DNA of 64,000 nt from Dastarcus helophoroides (GCA_028583605.1 CM053330.1:27602598-27666597); one strand, 5' to 3'. Positions 34,866 through 46,455 are shown, counted from the first letter of the stretch. A program made the numbers and translations. The notes: generated by a model from the letters alone, not told the origin.

Positions 34866-37800
34866 GAGGCCGGATTTTAGGTAAAATCCTATGATCCTAC
34901 CTTTTCACCTTTTTCGGCGATTTTCGTATGTTATTGCCTAAATTTTAATTTTGCTTGTTTTTTTGCCATCTTATACATGATTTGGACCTATTTTTAAAAA
35001 AGTAAGTGCCTATTTATCCTTTTCAATGGGTTTTCCCAAGACATTTACATTTCTGAAAAATTTAAGAAGAAATATTTATATATACGTAATAAAATAAAGC
35101 ATTAAAAGAGAAATTTAATCCATCCTAATAAAGCACAAGAAATCGCAAGCATAAATTTCTAAGAAATGTAATTTATTAACAATTACTCTTATGACCCATA
35201 CAGTACCTTTAAGTTTTGTCTGCTATTGAGACGCAGGTCAACTAAACTACGTTAAATACATATTTATCTTAATTTTTGAGTAAAAACGGATATAAATAAT
35301 AAAATTGCCAGAAGAATATTACTTCTCTAGAGTTTAAAAACTTATTTATCTTTGAATTGTCTTCTGTAAAGTGCATTTGTGTGTGAAAAATTCCCTTCAG
35401 AAAGACAAAGTGCTCTAATTAAAAACAGATTTGGAATCAACTGGAGAAAAATTGTTTAATTGTAGACATTGAAAAACTTTTTTGTAATCGTTTGTTTAGT
35501 TAAATTGTATCGCTGCAAACATTATTTGAAATGTATTACATCAAAATTTTGAACTTAATGTTGAATTTTTGGAATTTGGAAAAAAAGAATCGGCATTCAT
35601 TAATATTTAATCATTTCTAAAAATATCCACTTTTTTGGAATTTGAACTTCTGAACAAAAAATGAAGTATGTTAATTATTAACATAGTATGTTAATTCTTA
35701 ACATAGTTTCCCGTTTGAATTCGACTTTTTCAGTTTTTTAAACACTAAATTCTAGAAATAAGTTTTCATTTGGAATTACTGTCTGAATCTCGAGAAGAAA
35801 GAAGCCATATTTTCTGGAGAAAAATGTTTCAATTTAAAATTTTCAAAAAATAATTACTATAAAAAATGCAAAGCAAGTTTAAATTAGAAATTTTAGAAAA
35901 AAATGTCCAAACTTCAAAAAGATCGAATCAATAAACAGCTATCAAAATTCAACATTTTCCTAAAATTTTGAAGCTTGGAGCAAAATTTAGAGAAGAAATT
36001 CTGATGTTTCTTAAAACCGTTACTATCTTCTCAAAATCCCCAGTGAAAATATTTTAAAAAATATTTCAAAATAATAAAAAAAAGAATTTGAGCCACTGCC
36101 AATGTGAGCATTTTGGAAGAAAAAACCAAACTAGTTGTTTTTTAAATTTTCTGCTTTCATTTTAGCATTTTTAGATTTAAAAAGCTGTAAAAATGTTATA
36201 AATAAAGTTTTTTTTTCAAATATAAAGTACTAATGTCAAGAATAAAAGTAAAAATAAATTCCTAATTAAAGTTCAAATTTGGTAACTAAGATCGAAATTT
36301 TAATGCTGAATTTGAAAAATCAAACTATTTTCCAATGTTTTACTTTAAAGTCGAAATTTTGAAAAAAGAAACGTCAGATTAAACTGGTTGTTAAAACCAA
36401 ATTCTGAGATATAAATCCTAAAACTTAAAAATGCTCACATGCTCATATTTTGTGTAAAAGTGTAAATTTATAAAAGAATCGATATTTTAGACAAAATTTA
36501 TAGAATTTTTAGAAAAATTTATTATTAGAGTAATATCCAAATTTTTGTCAAATGTCGCATTTAAATTTGGATTTTAAATAAATTATATAATTTTAAAATC
36601 ATTATTACAAATTCGAAGTTTTTCTCGAAATTTTGTGTTGCATCTCAAAGCATTTTTTTTTAAACTTTTTTACCAAATGCGAAGTATAAGCTTAAAATTT
36701 TTAGACTTAAAAATTTACCGTTTTTTTTTCCAAAATTTAAAATATAAATATAAAAAATATCAAAAAGATCAAAATTTCCAATAAAAAAGAATAACAAATT
36801 TCAAGAAAGATTTAAATTATTAAAAAATAAAATTTTAAAATTTCAAGCTTAATCTTAAAATATTCGCTTTTTTTCGAATTTTCGACTTTCACCCTCAAAA
36901 TTTTGACTTTTTCTAAAAAGTTTGAGCTTCAAATGAAATCCCAAATTTAAAAGTCAATATTTCGGGAAAGATCAAATATTTAAGTTTAAATTAAAAATTA
37001 CAAGATTCAAGTAAAAATTCGAGAATAAACTCGCAATTTTAAGAATTTCTTACTTCGGAACTACATAAGCTTCTTCTAAATATTTTGAGTATAACCGAAA
37101 ATTGACTTTTTTCTCAAAATTTTGAGTAAATACTTCCTAATTTTGACACGATTCCTCAAAATGTAGGCCTTAATAGCAAAATTTCGACTTTTCTGAAATA
37201 TTCTGAACCTAAACTTGAAATTTTGGCCTTGTAATGTCAAAAATTTTACTTTAATCTTGAAACGTTAACTTTTTTCTCAAAATATTTGATTCAATACCCA
37301 AAACTGTTTTTTTTTCATTTTTACCTAAAACCCAAAAATCCAATAGTAAAAATATATTTAAATTTGTAATTCTTTTAAAGCGTCTTTTTCTAAAAATTCG
37401 AGCTTTCAACTTTTAAGTATTTGTTAAAAATTCAATTTGAAACTTCAAACTATACGTTTGTTCTAGACATGTTCATTTATTTTCAAATTTCAATTAAAAA
37501 TGTCTTTTTTTATTGATATTTTGAGACAATTTTTATTATGGTTTTTTGTAGAATTTTCTTTTTTCTCAAAATACCAAATTCAATAATTAACTCTAATGTT
37601 AAAATGATTACTTTAAGCTATTAGTTTTTACTCGATAATTTTGATTTCATTTTGAAATTTCGATCCTAATCCCGAAATTTTGACTTTGTTTCGAAATTTT
37701 CAGATTAAACATTTTTTGGGTTTTTTTTAAATAAGACTTTTTTTACAATTCTTATTTTCACTTTTGTATCTTTCTATCGTAAACTCGAAAGTTCGGGAAA

Positions 37801-38086
37801 ATTTGTATTTTAATATAAACTTTCGAATTTTTTTTCCAAAAATTCGATTTTCTTGGAATGCCATTTCAATATTGTTTTTTTTTTCAATTCGTTTTTGTTA
37901 TAAATTTTAATCTTCTTTGGCAAAATTTCTGACTACGACCCTGTTTTTTCTTGGTAATCGTGATTTTGACATTTTAGTGCCTTTTTAAAAGTATTTTGCC
38001 TTTTTAATACCTTTTTTTTTATTTTGCCTAATTTAACGTTTTATTAACTTTTTACCCTTATTTGATTGTGCCTAAAATCCGGTCTC
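34866..38086. mobile_element. 3.2-kb TIR-bounded AT-rich element without genes
   Basis: The left end reads GAGGCCGGATTTTAGG (34,866-34,881). The right end read on the other strand is GAGACCGGATTTTAGG (38,086-38,071), 15 of 16 identical. Both are flanked outside by TA (34,864-34,865 and 38,087-38,088). Subterminal parts on both sides carry GCCTA/AGGC words. The interior is extremely AT-rich, full of AAATTTTGA-like words, with no long open frame. It fits a non-autonomous DNA transposon, but the pairing of the two ends rests on the 16-bp match alone. Confidence 0.6.
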
Positions 38087-38529
38087 TAATAATCCTAATA
38101 ACAGTGTTATGCGAGAACTCACAACTACCAAACAAAACCGATAACGATTGTATTTAGACGAAAGCAGAGCAATTCTTATATCGTATTTTATAATTCTATT
38201 GACATATTTAGAGGTACAAAAAAGGACAAATAAATTTCAGCGTAAAAAAGTTAGGTCATCCTTTTAAATAAAATTGGTATCATTTATGAATAATTCATTT
38301 ATTTAAATTTTTTATAAAATAAATTTACTTTGTTTTATTCATTTTTCTGTCAATTAAATAACATTTTTCGTTTATCCTTTGCCACACCTGCAAGAAACAA
38401 GTAAAAAATGAAGTGTTGAAAATCCATACAAGAAGTTTTAGGAATTATTTACTATTTTGTGGTTCCGAAATGAAATTCGAGATAAAATATCATAATACCA
38501 ATAACATCATGGATTTTTGGTAAGCATAT

Positions 38530-38807
38530 TGTAACAAAAAGTAATTTTAAAGTTTAATTGGTAATTTCGGCAACGATATGCCTTATCTGGTGGATTCTTC
38601 TAGAACCAGAACCGGAACCTATATAAGGCGGTCGATTTTCTCTTAGGTGGTTAGTTAGTAAGTTTAGTTAGAAGTCAATGAATAAGTTAGTTAATTAAAC
38701 AGTGTTAGTCAATTACAATTGTAGTGTTCCGAGTTTAGTTTAGAAATAAAGTGTAAAGTGGGTACAATTCACCAAGTGTTAATCATTCAAACCGATAACG
38801 CACAACA
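38530..38807 (+). mobile_element. Solo LTR, family 1, copy 3
   Basis: This 278-bp plus-strand LTR begins TGTAACAAAAAGTAA and ends CCGATAACGCACAACA. It contains TCTTCTAGAAC, a TATA box (CTATATAAGGCGG near 38,620), a TTAGTTAGTAAG series and AATAAA near 38,744. It is flanked by ATAT (38,526-38,529 and 38,808-38,811). There is no internal element sequence, so it is a solo LTR. It is the cleanest member of the family and fixes the orientation of the other two. Confidence 0.87.
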
Positions 38808-39419
38808 ATATAATAGAACATTTTATTCATAATCGATCGTTTGAATCATCATTCGATTATTGTAAGCTACTAGTTCGATTTATAAAATTATGAAAACATG
38901 TCGATTATGCCCAACACCAATATTTACTATACCACATTTTTGAAATAAAAATTAATTTCAAGTAAAAGTTTTTGGAGTTTGCAAATCGTGGATTTAATGT
39001 CAGTATCGTGCGTTCATGCACTTATTTTCGTGTTTGACACTTGACATTTTAATTTTAAATATTCTGCATTTAAACAAAAGCTATAAGAATCTACATTACA
39101 TTCTCTTTGACTTGAAATCCAATAATAAACATTTACAAAACCTTTTTTTAGACAGCATGTATTATATAGAAAAGAAAATATGCTACAATTTTTGTTTAGT
39201 AAAACAGTCCAATTTGCATCCTCCTTCTTCTTTGAGTAGCTTTGGTTTCATATTTGTTGGCTTCGATAATTAGAAAAACCCATCAATCAGAAAATCCACT
39301 TGATGACCCAGAACTCAACTTTCGCCATATGAACTATAGTAATAATAAAAATAATACCAGAGTAGTTTTTCTTTGACCCCAACTGCGGTAAAACTATCAA
39401 AATATTTGATGGAAATAAA

Positions 39420-39790
39420 AATTGGAACTTTATATATTTTATCGTATAATTAAAAATTAAGTATCCCTGAAATTAAATCTGTATTGATAATTATTAACTT
39501 CATTATATTTAGCATCTTGATATGAACTTAGCAGCACCTAATATGTTAGTTACCTGTTATAATACCCTAAGTACAAATTTCATTTTAAAAGTTTGTTGAT
39601 TTTTTTATGTCATCGTTATCAATGATACAATAAAGCTTTGAATGCAGCTTGATTATTAGCGATTTAAAAAATCTCAGACGTGCCCAGGCGACTCTGCTAA
39701 TGCCTCGTCGTCTGGAAGCGTCCTCGATTATTATAATTCGCATAATAATCTCGTTACATGAATAGCTGTTAAATGACTAAAACCATTGAA
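39420..39790. repeat. Intronic repeat, copy 1 (pairs with 42,185-42,540)
   Basis: It shares long colinear stretches with 42,185-42,540, including AAGTTTGTTGATTTTTT, ATGTCATCGTT and AATGATAC, then AATAAAGCTTTGAATGCA... with TTGATTATTAGC. It ends about 125 bp before the Ig exon. Direct orientation, about 2.75 kb apart. Confidence 0.85.
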
Positions 39791-39914
39791 AACTATGAAA
39801 AATGCCTTGTCTTAATAGTTGTTTTGGTTATATGAACGGCACATTAAAACTATTTTTGTTTCTTTTACAAAGCAGAAGCATAAGCTGGCCTCTTGAATTT
39901 TCTCATTGTTTCAG

Positions 39915-40196
39915 GATGGGGTGTCTCTTGAGGGTGGCTCGATATCGGTAAGCGCTGACGGTAACACAACAACAAGCACTATCGGCTTTACACCAACGTC
40001 CGCCGACCACGGTCTTGTTCTCAGCTGCAAAGCCTCCAATCAACGAATACCCTACAGTGAATTACAACGAACTTGGATGCTTCGCGTCCTATATCCTCCC
40101 AAAGTGACCCTTACGCTGGGCCACGGGCTCGATGCATCCGACATCAAGGAGGGTGCCGATGTTTACTTCGAGTGCCATCTAGTGGCCAATCCATGG
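39915..40196 (+). CDS. side-like: Internal exon of a Sidestep-type Ig-superfamily protein
   Basis: A 282-bp exon, phase 0 at both ends, encodes 94 residues. The acceptor is TTGTTTCAG with AG at 39,913-39,914; the donor is TGG|GTAAGC with GT at 40,197-40,198. Residues about 1-47 are the end of one Ig domain: TSTIGFTPTSADHGLVLSC has the DxG...LxC signature and the closing disulfide Cys. RTWMLRVLYPPKVTLTLG is the interdomain strand, and DIKEGADVYFECHLVANPW opens the next Ig domain with its first Cys. The PPKVTLTLG...IKEGADVYFEC phrasing is characteristic of insect Sidestep and its paralogs, neuronal surface receptors for Beaten-path proteins in axon guidance (family knowledge). Which paralog it is cannot be told. 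Codon composition is GC-richer than the flanks, and there are no stops. Neighbouring exons lie outside the window or were missed. Confidence 0.9.
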
Positions 40197-40724
40197 GTAA
40201 GCGCATTGTTCCAATCCATGATGATTTATGACTTAACGTGCTCTGTTAGCTGCGATAAAACGAAAAATGTGTTAGTATCAATAGAGTAATTGCCAGGTTA
40301 AATTGGTTTCTACTCGGTTAATAACAATGAGAAAAAAACATGTGTAAACGAGTTTTGGATCTCTGACTCGCCAAAATTACACACAGAAGATTAATTACTT
40401 CTATAAATTATTTCAAAACTTAAAGTTTGAAAGCTGTTTCTTTTAATTTAATGTCTGCTACGAACGAACCAAAATTACTTTTATTTACACACATCACTAT
40501 GTTGTATGTTTGACAGCACATGACGATGTTATAAAGCAAAATTCTTCCGAAAAATTCAACAAATTCGATCATAATTGCCTTCATTATTATTAATAAAACT
40601 TCTGAAAAACATTCAGCTTCTTACTCTTTTATTTCTATTTCGAATCACGAGTAAGCCCCAAATAATATTAATGGTCCAATAAAATTTGCGACCACCTAAC
40701 TGGAAGAAGTCAAACCGGGCCCGG

Positions 40725-40885
40725 GGTGCGTTATTTCATCGTATTAACTTTAATAATTTATCGAGGCTGATTAAGGGGCGAACAGGGCTATTTCCTGTTT
40801 CCACTCTAATAACACGACGAGATTCAATACAAAAAATTATTGGAGCTTTGTTATTTATTGATCTTGGGAATTCTGAAGTTTGCCG
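40725..40885. repeat. Dispersed repeat (pairs with about 51,035-51,180)
   Basis: TTTAATAATTTAT, TGATTA, TTTCCTGTTT, CTAATAACA and ATTGGAGCTTTG here align with TTTAATAATTTAT, TTGATTA, TTTCCTGTTT, CAATAACA and ATAGGGGCTTTG near 51,035-51,140 in the same orientation. Divergence is high, so this is an old repeat or a shared ancestral element. The open frame 40,686-40,931 over it has no recognised domain. Confidence 0.55.
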
Positions 40886-41644
40886 AAGTTTTTTCCACCC
40901 ACTCACTCGCCAGGCAGCAGTGATCCTTTAGAATTTACACACGCAGAGCTTTTATGAAGTACATTTTGAAAGTTTTAGGTGTCGAGTTAACAAGTTTCCG
41001 CAATAATGGAAGAGTGGATAAAAAGTTGTAAGCAACAAATCGTCTAGGAGCAATATTCTTTCTCTAATGGAGTACTGTTGTTCTACGGTCTGGTTTTTAA
41101 TGTAAAATTATTAATTTTGCTGACGTAAACCAAAATTGGTTACGCCAATGAATCCAAACACCTTTCTTTCTCTATTTTTTGCACTTTATACATATACATG
41201 TATATGGCGGCTTGGGATGAGCTAAAAGGGGCGCGCTATAATCTCTCGGTTCATAAACTTCGCTCCTAAGCAAGAAACACAAGCACAACTAGTTCTTGTT
41301 AGACGTTATGAGGAAATACGCACTCCATTAAGTTTATTTACTGTGAGCTAGATTCCTGGATTTTAAACGTTGGCAAACATTTTAGCATCGCTTGTTAATA
41401 AAGTGTGGAAACGTGAAGATGCCTAATTTTGCACATACATTACCTTTCACGGCTGGAAGACACGAAAGAATAAAATTACACAGATATGTACATTTTCCAA
41501 GAAATATATCTTGCTGAGGTAATGTTTTTCATTGTTTTACCAACAACGCCATTATTGAGCAGTAAAAAATATAGGACGCTTAAAGGACTTTTTTTGAAAT
41601 GAAAACCTTTTTAGGGGCGTTAACTAATTTTGGATAGGGAGTAG

Positions 41645-41838
41645 ACTTATCGTTTCGCGTTACCGTCACGCGTTATCAGCATGCTGTACTGTTAACTTAA
41701 GAGTATATTGATAACAAAATTAGCATGATGATAACGCAAAACGATAAGTGTAAAAATTGCTCAACGGAGTTCGAACTGTGATATCTCAAAAGTGTAAATC
41801 CTATGATATATACCCTTAACTAACCAAGCTACACGGGC
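41645..41838 (-). repeat. tRNA-derived SINE-like element with hairpin body
   Basis: On the minus strand, 41,838-41,759 resembles a tRNA head: GCCCGTGTAGCTTGGTTAG (A-box region) and, about 50 bases on, CAGTTCGAACTCCG (B box). Directly downstream (41,749-41,645) lies an inverted repeat whose outer arms both read ACTTATCGTTT(T/C)GCGTTA. It is not a functional tRNA because the body is too long between boxes and no closing acceptor stem was seen. A 5' tRNA-related SINE is the best fit. Confidence 0.5.
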
Positions 41839-42184
41839 ATTGATAAGTACGCTTCTGACTTGTGTCTTAAACTTAACTATACTTCTATTAGTTATAATGT
41901 CCTACAGGACTGTTATTTTACAATAGCCACACTATTTTTAGATACATTGTATGAATATATATGAATAAGAACGCCCTAGGACATTAAAATTTATAACTCA
42001 ATCTTTGATTTTTACTCTCCTTTAAATCAAATCATTTTGAAATAATATATGTCAAATTAATTAATCGTAAATATTAAAAAATATTCAAATTGAATAACAG
42101 ATTTGTAGGACATTAAACGTTTGAGGCACCTCGGGTGTTACAGTATAATAACACCGACCCTTGGTACCTAAATAACTATATTAT

Positions 42185-42540
42185 TATATATTTTATGGTA
42201 TTATTGAAAATTAAACATCCTTAAAATTAAATCTTTATTGATAATTATTAACCTTATAATATTTAGCAGCTTCATAATAACTTAGTAGCACAGAATACGT
42301 CAGTTACAATTATAATACGTTAATTATCTATCATAATACTCTAAATACAACTTTCATTTTAGAAGTTTGTTGATTTTTTATGTCATCGTTGTCAATGATA
42401 CGATAAAGCTTTGAATGCAACTCGATTATTAGCAATTTAAACAATCTCGTACGTGGCCAGATGACTTGGCTAACGCCTCGCTTATTATAAATCGCATAAG
42501 AATCTCCTTACATTAATAGCCATAAATTGACTATTGTGAA
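42185..42540. repeat. Intronic repeat, copy 2
   Basis: This is the second copy of the 39,420-39,790 repeat, with small deletions and about 20 percent differences judged by eye. The next 300 bp downstream shows no Ig exon, so the duplication did not visibly carry the exon with it. Confidence 0.85.
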
Positions 42541-42970
42541 TTGTTTAAATTGTGTTTTAGTTTGTTTATTATTTTAATTGTGTAATTGTAAAATTACTGT
42601 ACATTACAACATTGAGTACCGCAGTAGTTTTTACTACTACCTAGAGCAGATATGATGTTTATGTCCTAGGAGAAGAAAATTTGAGCACGACGCTACATAG
42701 GGAGTATTCAATTGTTCAAGAATATATTATATTATATTTTATTTGATAACAAAATATTTGTAAGCATTAAAAATAAAAAGTAAAATGTGGTATTCTAGTA
42801 CTTAAAAATGACAGACGTTAAGCATTACGTGCCATAAATAAAAGTGTAAAATTTATGTATAAGTAATGCTGTTATAAATAAATAGTATTAGATTCATGTA
42901 CAAGCACCCAACCCACAAATATAAAACAAGAGGTCAGTTTGACAGCATTTATTTTAAAAGGTTTCCAATA

Positions 42971-43243
42971 CCGTAGACTCCCGCTAAAGTTGCGCTCACC
43001 GTACTGGATCGACCGTTAAAGTTGCTACTCCCCGTAATCCCTACCACTGTCGAAAAATATATATGTTTTATTGCTCCTTGCGCGGTTGAGTGGGTTATTC
43101 AAAAGTGGCGTTAAAACTCGGAAGTCCAATTCGTTGTTCAAAAATTAGGGTGGGGGAATATCCGCGCAACTTTAACGATCGTATCCTGACAACTTTAACG
43201 AGCGTGCAACTTTAACGGGCGCAACTTTAGCGGGAGTTGACTG
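42971..43243. mobile_element. 273-bp MITE with 25-bp inverted ends
   Basis: Left end CCGTAGACTCCCGCTAAAGT; right end, on the other strand, CAGTCAACTCCCGCTAAAGT, 22 of the first 25 bases identical. TA flanks both sides (42,969-42,970 and 43,244-43,245). The ends resemble those of pogo/Tigger-type elements (CAGT...ACTCCCG), and the interior repeats CAACTTTAACG several times in both orientations. There is no coding capacity, so it is a non-autonomous element that would depend on a transposase encoded elsewhere. Confidence 0.85.
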
Positions 43244-43452
43244 TATTCTGACTTTTTTTACTAGTGTCGGTTCAAGCTAGATAACATACAAGGTGTCCAC
43301 CTGTTTGTGCAAAAACGACAATTTATCGCAAAGCGTGAAAAAATTCATTACGGCTGCGACGTACATCATGGACAAATTAGTTTTTTAGAGATTATTCACA
43401 AATAGCTACTTAATTAATTTTTTTTAGGTTTTTAAAATATTATACAGGATTC

Positions 43453-43792
43453 AAAGAAGGTTTCACCCCTTTACCACATCGGCAATTAAATAAATAATTA
43501 CGCGATACGCATTTCGCCAGCAGAAGCGTACTAATCTAAAAAAGATTAGCAACAAATGCATCGATGTCCTCTGCATTGAGATTTAAATCGATACTACAGT
43601 GCAGTACTACAGTATCGATACTACAGTATAGTACTACAGTATCGATTTGAACCTCAATACAGATGACGTCGATGCATCTTTTGCTAATCTTTGTAGATTA
43701 GTTCGCTTGAAAATGCCAGTTCTGCTGACGAAATACCTATCGCGTAATTATTTATTTAATTGCCGATGTAATAAAGAGGTGAAACCTTCTTT
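43453..43792. mobile_element. 340-bp foldback element
   Basis: A long imperfect palindrome: AAAGAAGGTTTCACC starts the left arm at 43,453 and its complement ends the right arm at 43,792. Inner arm blocks include CGGCAATTAAATAAATAATT, GATTAGCAA and ATGCATCGA in inverted pairs. The centre is a short direct repeat of ACTACAGTATCGAT. Arms are about 150 bp. No open frame. Confidence 0.87.
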
Positions 43793-43879
43793 CGACTTAA
43801 TCACAACCCACAGTGTTTAGTTTAGTGCTTTAGAGATTGTACAGGATGATTAAAAATTATTTTGGTTACAGAGAAGTTT

Positions 43880-44650
43880 GAATGATCAAAACTCGCCTAC
43901 TTTAAATAGAAGACCTCTTATTATCTTTAACAATAGAATCGGACTTTTAATTATCTAAAACTTTTGTTTTCCAGTAATTTTTGACATAGGAAGTATTTCC
44001 TATTCACATATTAAAATACCTAATAAACAAACACTATACCTTTCTGTGACAAGAATTTGTAATTTACAAAATAATTTTTTAAATATAATTAAAATCATAA
44101 AAATTAGATACTAGAGGATACAAATGATAATACGTGTATTTTGTACATTTTGTAAATGTTACATTTATCACAAAAAAAGAAAAAAGTAAGTTTAAAGCAG
44201 CATTATAATATATCATGTGCAAAATATCTTTCCTTTTCTTCTATGTATTTTTTAAATCCCATTGATAAATAAAGACATTAAACATTGTTGAAGTATTTAG
44301 ATCGTTTCTAATTTTAATTTTTACACATTTTCAATATCTCTTGGGGTTTCTTTATGGTTTATAAACGTCATTTTTGATAAACTCTATCAGAAAGAAATCG
44401 AGGCATAATAAGCCAAGAGTTCTTGGTGGTGACTAAATGGCTAGTGTTCTACAAAATATTTGCTGTAAAGCCTCGTTTATCGAAATTTTGATAATATTTA
44501 CTATCTGATCAAAAAAAATGAGAATATCTCGATAACTAGTAATTTTTGGCATGGGAAGTAGTTAACAAAAGTTATAGATAATTAAGAGGCAGATTCTATC
44601 ACGAAAGAAAATAAGGGGTGTTCGATTTAAAATAAGCAATTTTTGGTCTC
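43880..44650. repeat. Inverted-repeat element with arms of about 110 bp
   Basis: Bases about 43,885-43,995 and 44,500-44,640 are inverted copies: CTTTTAATTATCTAAAACTT near 43,947 pairs with the complement of AAGTTATAGATAATTAAGAG near 44,570, and the TAATTTTTGACATAGGAAGT block pairs with the complement of ACTTCCCATGCCAAAAATTA. Between them is AT-rich DNA without a gene. Probably a decayed MITE or foldback element; its ends are not precise. Confidence 0.65.
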
Positions 44651-44713
44651 TCAAAATGCTCTTAAATCAAAATCCTTTTCCGACCATTCTGCATAATATT
44701 TTAATATTTTAAA

Positions 44714-46421
44714 TATGGGAAAATAGACGAGAAAATAAAAGTCAAGAAAAAAACATATGAAACCTGGCTTTGCACAGGGGATCCAGAAGATTGAAGAATA
44801 TATACGTAAAGTAAGAGAAAAAATCAAATTTGAAAAGAGAAATGTGAAGCAGTAGAGAGGCTTTGGAGGGACGAGAATTAGAGAGGCATGGAAAACAATC
44901 GAAGGTATGAGAAAATAAAGAAAACAAACAAATCTAAATCTAATTGGTCAGGAAGAATGGGAAAAACACTACCAGATATTATTAACGGAAAAAAGAGGAG
45001 TTTAAAAGGAACCTTGACAAAATTCTAAGAGAACCGGACCCAAATATAAAAAGGATAACTATCGAGGAAGTTAGAAGAGCAGTAAACGATATAAAAAATG
45101 GAAAAACTGCAGGCCGGGAGACTTCTCCATTGAGTTGCTGAAATGTGGTCCGACTAATCTACTAGAAAGATTAACAGACTTGTTTAACGGCTGCCTGATA
45201 ACGGGAAAGGATTTTATCTTATATGAGTTCAATTTATAAAAAGGGCAACAGAAAAATATGTGGTAACTACAGAGGGATCAGCATCAGTGGGGAGGCTGTA
45301 TGAAGGAATAATTAAGAAAAGAATTGAATTGCAGTATAAAGATATGGAAGAACAAAATGGGTTTAGAGCAGGAAAATCATACATGGACAACACCTTTACT
45401 CTTCAGCAAATATTGGAAAAATAAAAAACTTAGAACCTACCTACTCACCTCTGGTTCATAGATTTGGCAAAAGCCTACGATTCAGTAGCTTTAAAAAACT
45501 ATTTAATATATTCACGAAAGTTGGCCTCGATACATGTACAAAAATCCACAAAACGCAAAAAAAACTGAAAAGTTAATATCTCCACCGTTCAAGGTAACGA
45601 GAGGTTTGAAACAGGGATGCTGCCTATCACCTACACTATTCAAAATATGTATACTTACAAGAAACACTGAAGAAATGGAGCAGGAAATGTAAAGGAATGG
45701 GCATAGAGATCGGTAATCAGTACCTAATACTCTGTGCTTTGCAGACAATCTAGTATTAATAGCAAAGTACAAAGAGGACCTGGACTACATCCTGAGAAAG
45801 TTAAAAGAACAGTATGAAAGGTGGAGATTGAACATAAATATGAGTAAGACAGAATATCTTAGAGTAACCGATCTAGAATTAAAGAAAATGAGGAAATGCG
45901 AAGAATTTAAATATTTAGAGAGTGGAATATCCCAAAAAGGATCACCAGAGAGGGACATAACCTACAGGACACAGAAGCATAAAAAATGCGTTTGGATTCA
46001 AAACTTGTTATTGAGATCAAACCGAATAAGAATTCAAACTAAAAATTAACAATATATAGGACAATAGTGAAACCAATATTGATGTATGGATCGGAATGTT
46101 GGCAGATGGCCTAAAAAGATAAGCAGAGAGTAGACTCGATGAAAATGGACTATTTAAGGAGATCATGCGAAATACTTAGACAGGAGCACATTATAAATGA
46201 AAAAATAAAAAAAAGAACGGGAAGAGTGCATACTACTAGAGAGAAAATAGAAACTAGACAATTGATATGGTTCCGATACGTAAAAAGAATGCAAGACAAA
46301 AGATGGTTACAAAGAGCATTAGAATATATTCCTACAAACAGGAGAAAGAAAGGAAGGCCAGTTAGAACATGGATTAATGGGATAAGGGACATAATGGAAC
46401 ACAGAGCAATCCATGACGAGA
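44714..46421 (+). pseudogene. LINE-D linker and reverse transcriptase, broken
   Basis: Plus-strand reading gives the linker (YETWLCTGDPED near 44,755), then ITIEEVRRAVNDIKNGKTAG near 45,060 (motif 0), YKKGNRKICGNYRGISI near 45,240, EQNGFRAGKSYMDNTFTLQQ near 45,352, and GLKQGCCLSPTLFKI-like motif B near 45,605. The active-site box at 45,738-45,749 reads FADN, so the second catalytic Asp is lost. Open segments 45,828-46,049 (LRKCEEFKYLESGISQKGS type thumb) and 46,139-46,435 (MDYLRRSCEILR, RRKKGRPVRTWINGIRDIME) form the C-terminal part. Its last codons reappear at 49,076 after a gypsy insertion. Non-functional. Confidence 0.86.
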
Positions 46422-46455
46422 CTTATATTATGTAGGGATAAAATTGCGTTTTTTC

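Noticed and set aside
42541..42960. Possible duplicated Ig exon after the second intronic repeat
   Set aside because: No Ig-like translation or splice pair was seen at the expected distance.
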